Positions 53,582 to 62,541 of a stretch of DNA of 64,000 nucleotides are shown piece after piece. The DNA comes from Clostridia bacterium. GTDB lineage: Bacteria; Bacillota_A; Clostridia; UBA1212; UBA1255. How positions within the stretch are numbered: the stretch's first letter is position 1; every line of letters begins with the position of its first letter. Location: assembly GCA_017522515.1 (NCBI GenBank), contig JAFWZH010000250.1:124001-188000 (forward strand), in the 5' to 3' direction. Both the position numbers and the translations under genes were made by a program. The notes under the pieces are model-generated. The model was given only the letters and a program-made list of their open reading frames with translations, was not told the DNA's origin and made no database searches.

Positions 53582-54940
53582 ATGACATTTGTAAAAAAAC
53601 TTTTATTACTGATTATAGTTTTGATGTTCCTGCTTTCTAACCTGCCCGCAATGGCAGCCGAAGAAGTAGTGGTTGTTTTGGACCCCGGTCACGGAGGCAA
53701 AGATAACGGTAGTTTTGGGGTTTTAAATGGTACAACTTATACCGAGAAACAACTGAACGATATTATTACTGCCCATTTATATGACAGTTTAGGAAATTAT
53801 GAGGGAGTAAAAGTATATCTTACTCGTTATGACGATTCAAAGCCTTCCCTACAAACGAGAAGCACAATCGCAGGTGATTTAAAGGCCGATCTTATGATTT
53901 CGTTACATATGAACTCTTTGGAAAATGCTGCCTATTGGGGTGGTACGGAAATCCTTGTTCATTCCGGCAACTATCTGCCTCAAGCAGCCAAAGACACAAC
54001 TTCCATTGCAAACGATATTCTAAACAGATTTACTAAGTATGGTTTAAAAAACAGAGGTGTAAAGACAAGAACAATCGATGGTGATGATGCAGATTTTTAT
54101 CTTTATCCAAATGGTGCATACGGAGATTATTACGGTATAATAAGATATGCCACTGCGATGAATGTTCCCGCAATGATAATAGAGCATGGCTTTATGAGCA
54201 ATGCTTCTGACTTAGCATTTCTATCTAAAAGTGAAAATTTAAAAAAGCTTGCAGACGAGACTGCTGCCGCTGTCGCAAGTCATTTCGGATTGGCAAAAGG
54301 CAACGGCAATAAAGTTACCATGAAAATACAAGAGGATTTAACAATAGGAGATATACCCACAACGTTAACGGTAGGCGATGAGATTCCGTCGCTAACGGCT
54401 TCCGGCGGCAGCGGTTCCGGACAGTTGCGTTTTGAAAGCAACGATTGTGAGGTTATTAAGATAGAGGGCAACAAGCTAATTGCCGTAGGGCCGGGAAACG
54501 CAAACATTACTGCTGTTCGCGGTACAGACGGGGAATACCAAGCAAAAACCAGCGACAATTACATAAGGATTGCTGTAAAAGCGCCTTACGTGCCAACACC
54601 AACACCAACACCGACACCAACACCGACAGCTACACCCACACAGGCTCCTACGCAAATACCAACACCCACACAGACGCAAATGACTACAGATATTCCTACG
54701 CAAATACCTACAATTGCTCCTACGCAAACACCGGCAGAAACAAAAACACAATTGCCTGCGTCAGCACCGATTGCAACATCTCCGCAAGCCACAAATAAAG
54801 TATCTGTCAGCGATTCTTCTGCAGATGATTTTTGGACTGTTATTTTAATTGTTGCAGGGGTATTTGCTGCTTTTATAGTGATATCGGTGGTATTGTTAGT
54901 AAAATCAAACAATAAAAACAGGAGAAAATATTATAATTAA
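53582..54940 (+). CDS. N-acetylmuramoyl-L-alanine amidase with Thr/Pro stalk
   Basis: This is a surface peptidoglycan amidase of 452 residues. It has a signal peptide (1-25), then an Amidase_3 domain with the zinc ligands in L-D-P-G-H-G-G, E-K-Q-L-N-D and S-L-H-M-N-S, and a catalytic E-H-G-F-M near the end. A beta-sandwich domain resembling Big_2 follows (A-V-G-P-G-N-A-N-I-T), then a stalk of about 60 residues with T-P-T-P and Q-I-P-T repeats. The C-terminus has a transmembrane helix and a basic tail, so it is tethered to the membrane. ACGGAGG precedes the ATG. It faces asnA tail to tail. Confidence 0.93.
   Translation: MTFVKKLLLLIIVLMFLLSNLPAMAAEEVVVVLDPGHGGKDNGSFGVLNGTTYTEKQLNDIITAHLYDSLGNYEGVKVYLTRYDDSKPSLQTRSTIAGDLKADLMISLHMNSLENAAYWGGTEILVHSGNYLPQAAKDTTSIANDILNRFTKYGLKNRGVKTRTIDGDDADFYLYPNGAYGDYYGIIRYATAMNVPAMIIEHGFMSNASDLAFLSKSENLKKLADETAAAVASHFGLAKGNGNKVTMKIQEDLTIGDIPTTLTVGDEIPSLTASGGSGSGQLRFESNDCEVIKIEGNKLIAVGPGNANITAVRGTDGEYQAKTSDNYIRIAVKAPYVPTPTPTPTPTPTATPTQAPTQIPTPTQTQMTTDIPTQIPTIAPTQTPAETKTQLPASAPIATSPQATNKVSVSDSSADDFWTVILIVAGVFAAFIVISVVLLVKSNNKNRRKYYN
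54592..54760. repeat. low-complexity ACACC-type repeats in the amidase stalk
   Basis: Six-base units (such as CCAACA and CCGACA) repeat at the start, then degenerate. They encode the Thr-Pro stalk. Confidence 0.85.
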
Positions 54941-54952
54941 CGGTTTTGATGA

Positions 54953-55951
54953 TTAAAGCAAATAGCAACCTTGCTCATTAAGAGCAGCTTCTTGTTCTGC
55001 GGGCCACACAGAAACGTGTACTTCTCCAATGTGCAGCTTGCCAAGGAAATACATACAAAGTCTTGATTGACCGATACCGCCGCCTATTGTATATGGGAGG
55101 CGGTTTTCTAATATTGCCTTATGAAAAGGTAACTCGCGTCTGTCATTGCAACCGGATTTCTCCAACTGGTCTGCAAGTGAATCTTCGTCAACACGTATAC
55201 CCATGCTGGATATTTCCAAAGCAATATCAAGAACGGGATAATAAAGCAATATATCGCAATTTAAACTCCAATCATCATAATCAGGCGAGCGTCCGTCATG
55301 AGGTTTGCCGGAACGCAACTTACCACCGATTTGCATAAGACAAACGGCACCATGCTCCTTTGTATAAAGTGTTTCTCTTTCTTTGCCGCTTTTATCCGGA
55401 TACATATCTTCTAATTCTTGAGAAGTGATAAAGGCAATTTCATCAGGAAGAGAGAAACCCTTCATACCCGCTGTAAGTTCAGGATGAAGTTCTCGAATGT
55501 AATTCTCTGTAGCCTTTAAAGCCTTATATATCTTATTAACCGTATCCTTAAGCATATCAATATTACGGTCTGACTTATTGATAACAAGCTCCCAATCCCA
55601 TTGATCAACATATATTGAATGTATATTATCGGCTTTCTCATCGCGTCGAATTGCATTCATATCTGTATATAAGCCTTCCCCCGGTTCAAAGCCGTATTTG
55701 CCTAAAGCAAAACGTTTCCACTTTGCTAAAGATTGTACAATCTGTACATCAGAACCTGTTTCAAGCAAATCAAATTGAACAGGACGCTCCGTTCCGTTCA
55801 AGCGGTCATTTAAGCCGGATTCGGGAGTTACCATAAGCGGCGCTGTAACACGCATTAAATTCAAAGCCGCAGCAAGCTCTTTTTGAAAAAAATCCTTAAC
55901 TTGTTTAATCGCAATCTGCGTGTCTTTAAAATTCAAAATAGATTGATACAT
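54953..55951 (-). CDS. asnA: aspartate-ammonia ligase
   Basis: AsnA makes asparagine from aspartate, ammonia and ATP in the cytoplasm. The 332-residue length and class II aminoacyl-tRNA synthetase-like motifs match: V-T-P-E-S-G-L-N-D-R-L-N-G, V-D-Q-W-D-W, and the C-terminal G-G-G-I-G-Q-S-R. GGGAGG precedes the ATG. It starts 3 bp after miaB and is probably co-transcribed with it. Confidence 0.97.
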   Translation of the reverse strand: MYQSILNFKDTQIAIKQVKDFFQKELAAALNLMRVTAPLMVTPESGLNDRLNGTERPVQFDLLETGSDVQIVQSLAKWKRFALGKYGFEPGEGLYTDMNAIRRDEKADNIHSIYVDQWDWELVINKSDRNIDMLKDTVNKIYKALKATENYIRELHPELTAGMKGFSLPDEIAFITSQELEDMYPDKSGKERETLYTKEHGAVCLMQIGGKLRSGKPHDGRSPDYDDWSLNCDILLYYPVLDIALEISSMGIRVDEDSLADQLEKSGCNDRRELPFHKAILENRLPYTIGGGIGQSRLCMYFLGKLHIGEVHVSVWPAEQEAALNEQGCYLL

Positions 55952-55954
55952 TGT

Positions 55955-57424
55955 TTATTCCTCCCATTCAACAGCATGACCATCTAACGACCATGTCTGA
56001 GCACTGTCAATATATACTTTTACAAATTTACCGGCTGCTTCACTGCAATTGTTTATATCTGCAGTAAAGTTAACGATTTTATTCCCCTCTGTACGACCTG
56101 TAAAACGCTTTATGTTTGTACGACTTAAGCCCTCGCAGAGAACCTCCACCGTTTTACCCACCATTGCCTCGTTTTTCTTCCTGTCTACGGAATTCTGCAG
56201 CTCTACCAGCTTGCCAAAGTGCTCTTTCACTTCTTCTTCCGGTACTTGATTTGGATTTTTTGCCGCAGGAGTACCAACTCTCGGTGAGTATATGAAGGTA
56301 TACGCCATATCATATTGAACTTTTGTCACTAAATCAAGTGTTTCTTCAAAATCCTCAGGAGTTTCTTCCGGAAAACCCACAATAATGTCTGTAGAAAGCA
56401 CAATATCCGGCATTTTGGCTCTTATACGTTCTACCAAAGCCAAATAAGACTCCTTTGTGTACCTACGATTCATTTTATTCAAAATAACTGTACTACCCGC
56501 CTGAACCGGTAAATGAAGCTGTTTGCATACTGCAGGGTACTTTGCCATAACATCTATCAGCTCGTCAGACAAATCCTTCGGATGAGAAGTCATAAAACGG
56601 ATTCTTTTAAGGCCTGTATCTTTTATACTCTCGCAAATGGCAGTAAGCAAATCCGCAAAGCTGCGACAACCGTCATTTTCCGTAAGGTCTTTACCATAAG
56701 AATTTACATTTTGTCCCAAAAGTGTAATTTCTCTAACACCGTTTGCTGCCAAACCTTTGATTTCACTTAAAATATCGGTCATTTTTCTGCTGCGTTCTCG
56801 GCCTCTTACATACGGAACAATACAATATGTACAGAAATTGTTGCATCCGTACATAATTGTAACCCATGCCTTAAAATTACTGTCTCTTTTTATCGGCAGA
56901 CCCTCTGCCACTTCACCCTCAGTATGTGAAATCTCACACACGCGACAATTGTTAAAAATAGAATTATATACAAATTCCGGTAATCTGTGTAAATTATGGG
57001 TGCCGAACAAAATATCTACATTCTTATATTTCTTATTTATTTCATCAATAATGTGTGGTTGCTCTGTCATACAGCCGCAAACAGCAGTAAGCATTTCCGG
57101 CTTTGTACGCTTTGCACCTTTAAGGGCTCCTATGTGGCCAAACACTTTTTCCTCTGCATTTTCTCTTATACAACAAGTGTTGAAAACAATCAAATCACAA
57201 ATTCTGCCATCATATTTGCCTTCAATTTCGTCAGGCACAATACGGTAGCCCATGCGCTCTACCATTCCGGCAATCTTTTCGGAATCATGCTCATTCATCT
57301 GGCAGCCAAATGTCTTAATGCATGCTGTGGGCTGCTCTGATTTTCCTAAATTAATATCGCGCACACACTGCATGTAATAATTCTGTTTCTCTATATCTTC
57401 GTACGGAATAACTCTCGTAGCCAT
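55955..57424 (-). CDS. miaB: tRNA-2-methylthio-N6-dimethylallyladenosine synthase
   Basis: MiaB is a radical-SAM methylthiotransferase that adds the 2-methylthio group to i6A37 of tRNAs. The 489-residue protein has the N-terminal cluster cysteines (K-T-F-G-C-Q-M-N, F-N-T-C-C-I-R-E, A-V-C-G-C-M) and the radical-SAM motif C-N-N-F-C-T-Y-C. The TRAM domain is at the C-terminus. GGAGAGG precedes the ATG. It lies between mutS and asnA. Confidence 0.97.
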   Translation of the reverse strand: MATRVIPYEDIEKQNYYMQCVRDINLGKSEQPTACIKTFGCQMNEHDSEKIAGMVERMGYRIVPDEIEGKYDGRICDLIVFNTCCIRENAEEKVFGHIGALKGAKRTKPEMLTAVCGCMTEQPHIIDEINKKYKNVDILFGTHNLHRLPEFVYNSIFNNCRVCEISHTEGEVAEGLPIKRDSNFKAWVTIMYGCNNFCTYCIVPYVRGRERSRKMTDILSEIKGLAANGVREITLLGQNVNSYGKDLTENDGCRSFADLLTAICESIKDTGLKRIRFMTSHPKDLSDELIDVMAKYPAVCKQLHLPVQAGSTVILNKMNRRYTKESYLALVERIRAKMPDIVLSTDIIVGFPEETPEDFEETLDLVTKVQYDMAYTFIYSPRVGTPAAKNPNQVPEEEVKEHFGKLVELQNSVDRKKNEAMVGKTVEVLCEGLSRTNIKRFTGRTEGNKIVNFTADINNCSEAAGKFVKVYIDSAQTWSLDGHAVEWEE

Positions 57425-57439
57425 ATATTTCCTCTCCTG

Positions 57440-60097
57440 TTAAATTCTCTTTTCAGCCTTTTGATGTAGGCGGTACAAAATATTAAGTGCTTCTATAGGT
57501 GTCAAAGATTGTACATCAAGACCTTTAAGTTCGCTTATTATTTCATCCTGCATCACTGAATTTGCTGTAAACGAAAGTAAATCAAGCTGATTTTCAGTGC
57601 TTTCTGCATACTGTGAGCTTTTACTTTTTGCTCGGCTCTTTTTGCTGCCGTTTTTGTTTTCTTGTTCTTCAAGCTGTTGTAATATTTCTTTTGCTCGCAA
57701 TGTTACAACCTTGGGAATACCTGCCAAAGCTGCCACGGAAATACCATAGCTGCCGTCAGCACCTCCACGCTTCATTTTTCTTAAAAATACTATATCATCG
57801 CCTTTTTTCTTAACATCGACACAGTAATTTTTAACACCGGGAACAGTACCCTCCAGCTCCGTAAGTTCATGGTAATGAGTTGCAAACATTGCTCTGCTTT
57901 TCAACGTATGTGCTATATATTCAAGCACTGACCAAGCAATACTTAACCCGTCAAACGTACTTGTGCCGCGACCTATTTCATCAAGAATCAAAAAGCTCTT
58001 AGGCGTTGCGTTTGATAAAATATTGGCAACTTCACTCATTTCTACCATGAAAGTACTTTGTCCCGACGCCAAATCATCAGAAGCTCCCACTCTTGTAAAC
58101 AGCTTGTCAACTATAGACATTTTCGCCTCAGACGCAGGAACAAAAGAGCCTGCTTGAGCCATAAGAATCATAAGCGCCACTTGTCTCATATATGTGGATT
58201 TACCTGCCATATTAGGGCCTGTAATAACCAAAAGCAAATTGTCATTGCAATCCAACAGTACGTCATTTGGCACAAAATCACCGCTTGCATTCATCTTCTC
58301 AACAACGGGATGACGTCCGTCTTTTATTGATATTTCTGTAACATCACCTGCAAGGACATCAGGTCTGCAATAATTTTCACGGTCTGCAGTTTCTGCATAT
58401 GATGCCAGTGCATCAAGTCTTGCAATAGCACTTGCTGTTCTTCTTAAGCGATCTGCTTGGGCAAGCACATACTCACGAACTTGGCAAAAAACTTCAAATT
58501 CAAGGCGTGTCAGCCTTTCTTCTGCCCCTAAGATTGTATCCTCCATTTTTTTAAGCTCATCTGTAATATATCTTTCATTATTTACAAGTGTTTGCTTTCT
58601 GACATAATGAGGCGGCACAAGATGAAGATACGACTTTGTAACCTCTATGTAATATCCAAAAACCTTATTAAAGCTTATTTTAAGGTTTTTGATGCCCGTT
58701 TCTTCTCTTTCCTTTGCTTCTAAATCTGTAAGCCACGTTTTACCGTTTACAGAAGCTTCACGGCATTCGTCAACTTCTTGATTATAACCTTTTTTTATCA
58801 ATCCGCCTTCTTTCAGAAGCACCGGCGGATCATCTGCAATTGCTTTATCAAGCAGTTCCCATACATCCTCAAGGCTATCTGTTTCTTGGCAAAGAGTTCT
58901 TAAAAGCGGTGCGTTGCAGCCTGAAAGTGTTTCTTTTATATACGGAAGCTTTGCTGCTGATTGGCGAAGAGAAACCAAATCCCGCGCGTTACATGTGCCA
59001 AGTGTAATTTTACCGGCAATTCGCTCCATATCGTACACACCGGACAGTAATTCTCTTAACTCACTTCTGAGTATGAATGCATCCTTAAGCTCTGCTACGG
59101 AATCAAGCCTGTCATTTATGGCATCTACATCTATAAGAGGCTGCTCTAACCATTTTTTTAACGTTCTGGCTCCCATAGATGTTACAGTCTTGTCCAAAAC
59201 CCATAAAAGAGAACCTTTTTTATTTTTATCTCGTAATGTTTCTGTTATTTCAAGATTACGACGAGAAGCGGCATCAATGGCCATGTACTCGTCCACTTTG
59301 TAATGTGTTGCCGTAATTTGATTTGAAAGATGCATTTTTTGTGTATCTTCCATATATGAAATCAACGCACCGCAAGCTCTTACAGCCAATTCATCCTTTA
59401 TCAGTTGCTGATATGATGTTTTTGCATCACCGTTTAGTCTTATATCATTTATATGTGACTTGCCGTTTTCGTAATCAAACAAATCCTCAGACACAGTTGC
59501 CACGTACGAATTGCCAAGTGTGGATGCAAAATTTTTAATTTTTTGAACTGATTGAGCTTGTGCGTTAATGATAATTTCTGATGGTGTGAACCTTGCAATC
59601 TCATTTGCAAGATGATTGTATGTACTGCCAACGGTAAGCGATGTAAGATACATTTCACCCGTAGTTATGTCAGCAGCAGAAATTCCGTACATATTACGGA
59701 ATTCAAATACAGCCGCAATAAAGTTATTGCGCTTTTGTGACAGCATTTGTTCATCCGTAACTGTGCCGGGCGTATAAATGCGCACAATATCACGTTTTAC
59801 AATGCCTTTTGCCAAAGCAGGATCTTCCATTTGTTCACAAACTGCCACTTTATAGCCTTTTGACACAAGCCTGCCTATATAAGAAAGGGCGGCATGATAC
59901 GGTACACCGCACATGGGTGCACGCTCTGCCAGCCCGCAATCTTTACCTGTTAAAACTAATTCAAGTTCTCTTGATGCTATTTCTGCATCTTCAAAGAACA
60001 TTTCATAAAAGTCTCCAAGACGAAAGAAAAGGATGCAGTCTTTGCACCGCTCCTTTATCTCAAGAAATTGTCGCATCATTGGTGTTGGCTCTGCCAC
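57440..60097 (-). CDS. mutS: DNA mismatch recognition ATPase MutS
   Basis: MutS recognises mismatches. The 885-residue protein has the N-terminal mismatch-reading motif (F-F-R-L-G-D-F-Y-E-M-F) and the C-terminal ABC-type ATPase: Walker A T-G-P-N-M-A-G-K-S-T, then L-D-E-I-G-R-G-T-S. The GTG at 60097 has AGGAG eight bases upstream and is preferred over a TTG that overlaps the ribosome site. It follows the ylbF-like gene and precedes miaB. Confidence 0.97.
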   Translation of the reverse strand: MAEPTPMMRQFLEIKERCKDCILFFRLGDFYEMFFEDAEIASRELELVLTGKDCGLAERAPMCGVPYHAALSYIGRLVSKGYKVAVCEQMEDPALAKGIVKRDIVRIYTPGTVTDEQMLSQKRNNFIAAVFEFRNMYGISAADITTGEMYLTSLTVGSTYNHLANEIARFTPSEIIINAQAQSVQKIKNFASTLGNSYVATVSEDLFDYENGKSHINDIRLNGDAKTSYQQLIKDELAVRACGALISYMEDTQKMHLSNQITATHYKVDEYMAIDAASRRNLEITETLRDKNKKGSLLWVLDKTVTSMGARTLKKWLEQPLIDVDAINDRLDSVAELKDAFILRSELRELLSGVYDMERIAGKITLGTCNARDLVSLRQSAAKLPYIKETLSGCNAPLLRTLCQETDSLEDVWELLDKAIADDPPVLLKEGGLIKKGYNQEVDECREASVNGKTWLTDLEAKEREETGIKNLKISFNKVFGYYIEVTKSYLHLVPPHYVRKQTLVNNERYITDELKKMEDTILGAEERLTRLEFEVFCQVREYVLAQADRLRRTASAIARLDALASYAETADRENYCRPDVLAGDVTEISIKDGRHPVVEKMNASGDFVPNDVLLDCNDNLLLVITGPNMAGKSTYMRQVALMILMAQAGSFVPASEAKMSIVDKLFTRVGASDDLASGQSTFMVEMSEVANILSNATPKSFLILDEIGRGTSTFDGLSIAWSVLEYIAHTLKSRAMFATHYHELTELEGTVPGVKNYCVDVKKKGDDIVFLRKMKRGGADGSYGISVAALAGIPKVVTLRAKEILQQLEEQENKNGSKKSRAKSKSSQYAESTENQLDLLSFTANSVMQDEIISELKGLDVQSLTPIEALNILYRLHQKAEKRI

Positions 60098-60134
60098 GCT
60101 CAAATCTCCTCTCGTCTATATAAGACAATAATTT

Positions 60135-60515
60135 TTAATGGCAACCGCTGCAAGTAGAACAGCTACCGCTGCATCCGCCGTTGTCACCTTGAAGGAAATG
60201 TTGAATGATGTCATTAACTGTACGCATCATTGTTTCAAAACCTTTTTTACCGTCAAAATAGTTCTTAGTTACTTCGTACTCGTTAAGTTCTTTTTGCTTG
60301 TCCATGAGCACGTCACGAATCTTCTCAAGCTCATCCTTGTCCATATCATCACGTGATGCGTGTACGAGTTTCATTTGAAGATCCTTAAAATCGCTCATAA
60401 GTGTTTGTGCTTTCTCATCTTGGAGCATTGCAAGCTCTGCACTCTGCCAAGCCTGAAATTCAACGCTGTTTCTTATTGCTTCTCCCAAAGCTGAAGCTGC
60501 TTCTACATAATCCAT
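60135..60515 (-). CDS. YlbF/YmcA family protein with Cys-rich tail
   Basis: The 126-residue helical protein matches the Com_YlbF family (A-L-G-E-A-I-R-N-S-V-E-F-Q-A-W, then K-D-L-Q-M-K-L). In Bacillus, YlbF, YmcA and YaaT form a complex that carries [4Fe-4S] clusters and directs RNase Y. The C-terminal tail here has C-S-G-S-C-S-T-C-S-G-C-H, four Cys and a His in 12 residues, a likely metal or Fe-S site. It heads the operon with mutS, miaB and asnA. Confidence 0.85.
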   Translation of the reverse strand: MDYVEAASALGEAIRNSVEFQAWQSAELAMLQDEKAQTLMSDFKDLQMKLVHASRDDMDKDELEKIRDVLMDKQKELNEYEVTKNYFDGKKGFETMMRTVNDIIQHFLQGDNGGCSGSCSTCSGCH

Positions 60516-60593
60516 AATCTATACCGACCTTTCTGCAATATCTGACTTTGTATATTATTATCTCATCCCGAAAATTTTATCCGAGACTAAGAT

Positions 60594-60622
60594 ATAATAC
60601 CACATTTTGTACCTTCGTACAA
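60594..60622 (-). promoter_or_regulatory. promoter of the ylbF-mutS-miaB-asnA run
   Basis: On the minus strand, TTGTAC (60617-60622) and TATTAT (60594-60599) are 17 bp apart, about 80 bp upstream of the ATG. Confidence 0.7.
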
Positions 60623-60652
60623 TCAAAAAAATCAGAAGATACGTTTTGTAAT

Positions 60653-60937
60653 TTATTTATTATTTAGAACAATATCGTAGCCGCCGGAACCGTACTTTAG
60701 GCACTTATTTACGCGGGAAATTGTTGCAGTGGAAGCACCTGTTTTCTCTACAATCGTATTAAATGTCTCTCCCTGCTTTAAAAGAACTGCCACTTCAAGC
60801 CTTTGTGCCATGGCATTAATCTCATTTATGGTACAAAGATCTTCAAAAAACATATCACAATCTTCAATTGTTTTTAGTGCTAATATAGCTTCGTATAATT
60901 TTTCTTTTTCTTGAGTTCTTGATTTATCTTCGTTCAT
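60653..60937 (-). CDS. YerC/TrpR-like transcriptional regulator
   Basis: The 94-residue protein matches the YerC/YecD family of TrpR-like DNA-binding proteins: an N-terminal helical part (L-Y-E-A-I-L-A-L-K-T) and a C-terminal helix-turn-helix (F-N-T-I-V-E-K-T-G-A-S-T-A-T-I-S-R-V). The ATG at 60937 has AGGA six bases upstream; a TTG two codons earlier is less likely. The ligand is unknown. It lies downstream of the amino-acid ABC operon, whose promoter has an unassigned operator, so a link is possible. Confidence 0.85.
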   Translation of the reverse strand: MNEDKSRTQEKEKLYEAILALKTIEDCDMFFEDLCTINEINAMAQRLEVAVLLKQGETFNTIVEKTGASTATISRVNKCLKYGSGGYDIVLNNK

Positions 60938-60964
60938 TTTCAATCCTGCCTTATCTTTTTAAGT

Positions 60965-61759
60965 TTACTTGTTAAATCCTGCAGCAAGAAACAGCCTCGT
61001 CTTTTCAGATTTTGGATTGCCGAAAACTTCTTCAGGTGTACCTTCTTCTTCTATAATTCCATCTGCCATATAAATTACATGATCTGCAACGCCACGTGCA
61101 AATTCCATTTCATGGGTAACAACTACCATTGTGCGACCTTGGTCTTTGAGAGAGCGAATAACTCGCAAAACTTCTCCTGTAAGCTCAGGATCAAGTGCAC
61201 TGGTAGGTTCATCAAAACAAAGAATTTCAGGATTCAAAGCAAGGGCTCTTGCAATAGCAACTCTTTGTTGCTGTCCTCCGGAAAGTCTGCAAGGGTACTC
61301 TTCCACTTTATCTGAAAGACCAACCATATCAATAAGCGTTTTGGCTTGATTTTCAATTTCTGCCTTTGCCGCTTTTATTTCGCTTTTAGAGGCTTTATTC
61401 TTTTTCATTTGCTTTGTATAGTAAAGCGTTGGTGCAAGAGTTACATTCTTAAGCACATTATGTTGAGGGAACAAATTAAAAGACTGGAAAACAAGTCCAA
61501 AATGAAGTCTTCTGTTTCTAAGCTCACTGTCACTTAATTTCGTATTGTTTTCAGAAAATACTTCTTCACCGTTCACTTCAATCATACCACTGTCAGGCGT
61601 CTCTAAAAAATTAAGACAACGAAGGAGTGTTGTTTTACCGCTTCCGGACGAACCGATTATTACAAGCACCTCGCCTTGTTTAAGAGAAAACGACACACCT
61701 TTAAGCACTTGATGCTGTCCAAATGATTTTGTAAGATTTTTTACTTCAAGCATACTCAT
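60965..61759 (-). CDS. polar amino-acid ABC transporter ATPase (GlnQ-type)
   Basis: This is the energising subunit of the transporter encoded by this and the two upstream genes, 264 residues. Walker A is G-S-S-G-S-G-K-T-T, the signature is L-S-G-G-Q-Q-Q-R, Walker B is I-L-C-F-D-E-P-T-S-A-L-D-P, and the switch histidine lies in V-V-T-H-E. An insert of about 20 residues, rich in K, lies between the Q-loop and the signature. The ATG at 61759 has GAGGT seven bases upstream; a longer frame exists. It starts within the end of the permease gene region. Confidence 0.94.
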   Translation of the reverse strand: MSMLEVKNLTKSFGQHQVLKGVSFSLKQGEVLVIIGSSGSGKTTLLRCLNFLETPDSGMIEVNGEEVFSENNTKLSDSELRNRRLHFGLVFQSFNLFPQHNVLKNVTLAPTLYYTKQMKKNKASKSEIKAAKAEIENQAKTLIDMVGLSDKVEEYPCRLSGGQQQRVAIARALALNPEILCFDEPTSALDPELTGEVLRVIRSLKDQGRTMVVVTHEMEFARGVADHVIYMADGIIEEEGTPEEVFGNPKSEKTRLFLAAGFNK

Positions 61760-61776
61760 AAACAGTACCTCGCTTA

Positions 61777-62463
61777 TCAAACAGAATAATAGCTTAACTT
61801 CTTTTCTACATAATAGAAAACAAGCGTAAGCAAGCCGCTAAATGCCAAGTAGAACAGGCACGAATACAATAAAGGAGATAAAACGGCATATTTATTAACT
61901 TTTTCAAAGGCAACTGCAATAATCTCTATAACACTAAGAGCTCTTGCCAAAGCAGTGTCCTTTACAAGAGTAATAATTTCATTACTCATGGGAGCAGTGA
62001 TTTTTCGTACTACCTGCATAAGCACTACATGGCGAAAAATCTGCCATTTTGTCATACCTAATACTTTACCGGCCTCTTGCTGTCCAACGGAAATGTTTTT
62101 GATACCGCCTTCTATTATTACAGCAAAATAACATGCATAATTTATAACAAAAGCAAATAATACAAAAACAAATTGCAAATCGGCCATTGTTTCAAGCCCG
62201 AGAAGCTCTTTGAAATCTTTATTCGGTATATCGAATATCATCGAAGGAACAAATGTAACAATTAAGCATTGAAGTAAAAGAGGCGTTCCTCTTATAATCC
62301 AAATAAAAAACTTTGTTACAAAACTGATAGGTTTAAATTTTGACATAGATAAAAAAGCCAAAATAAACCCTAACGGTATTGCAAACAACAGCGTTAAAGC
62401 AAAAAGCTTCAGAGTAACACCAAAGCCGTTACATAAGTCATATATCATGCCCCAAAAATCCAT
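61777..62463 (-). CDS. amino-acid ABC transporter permease
   Basis: This is a His/Glu/Gln/Arg/opine-type permease of 228 residues with about five transmembrane segments. The coupling motif that contacts the ATPase is the E-A-G-K-V-L-G-M-T-K-W-Q-I-F region. R-G-T-P-L-L-L-Q-C appears near residue 80, typical of the family. The ribosome site is weak. A strong hairpin separates it from the binding-protein gene, as is common where more binding protein than permease is needed. Confidence 0.94.
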   Translation of the reverse strand: MDFWGMIYDLCNGFGVTLKLFALTLLFAIPLGFILAFLSMSKFKPISFVTKFFIWIIRGTPLLLQCLIVTFVPSMIFDIPNKDFKELLGLETMADLQFVFVLFAFVINYACYFAVIIEGGIKNISVGQQEAGKVLGMTKWQIFRHVVLMQVVRKITAPMSNEIITLVKDTALARALSVIEIIAVAFEKVNKYAVLSPLLYSCLFYLAFSGLLTLVFYYVEKKLSYYSV

Positions 62464-62495
62464 AAAAACCCGTTACTTTCTTTTAATCGAATATA

Positions 62496-62531
62496 AAAAA
62501 ACGGACGGTTCTTATACATGCAGAACCGTCC
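62496..62531 (-). terminator. hairpin with T run between the binding-protein and permease genes
   Basis: A perfect 10-bp stem (GGACGGTTCT at 62503-62512, AGAACCGTCC at 62522-62531) is followed on the minus strand by seven T after one G. It likely reduces downstream transcription or protects the 5' message. Confidence 0.85.
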
Positions 62532-62541
62532 TAAATTACTA

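Noticed and set aside
54592..54760. CRISPR array
   Set aside because: Periodic ACC/ACA units are in frame with the amidase gene and encode Thr-Pro repeats. There are no spacers of constant length.
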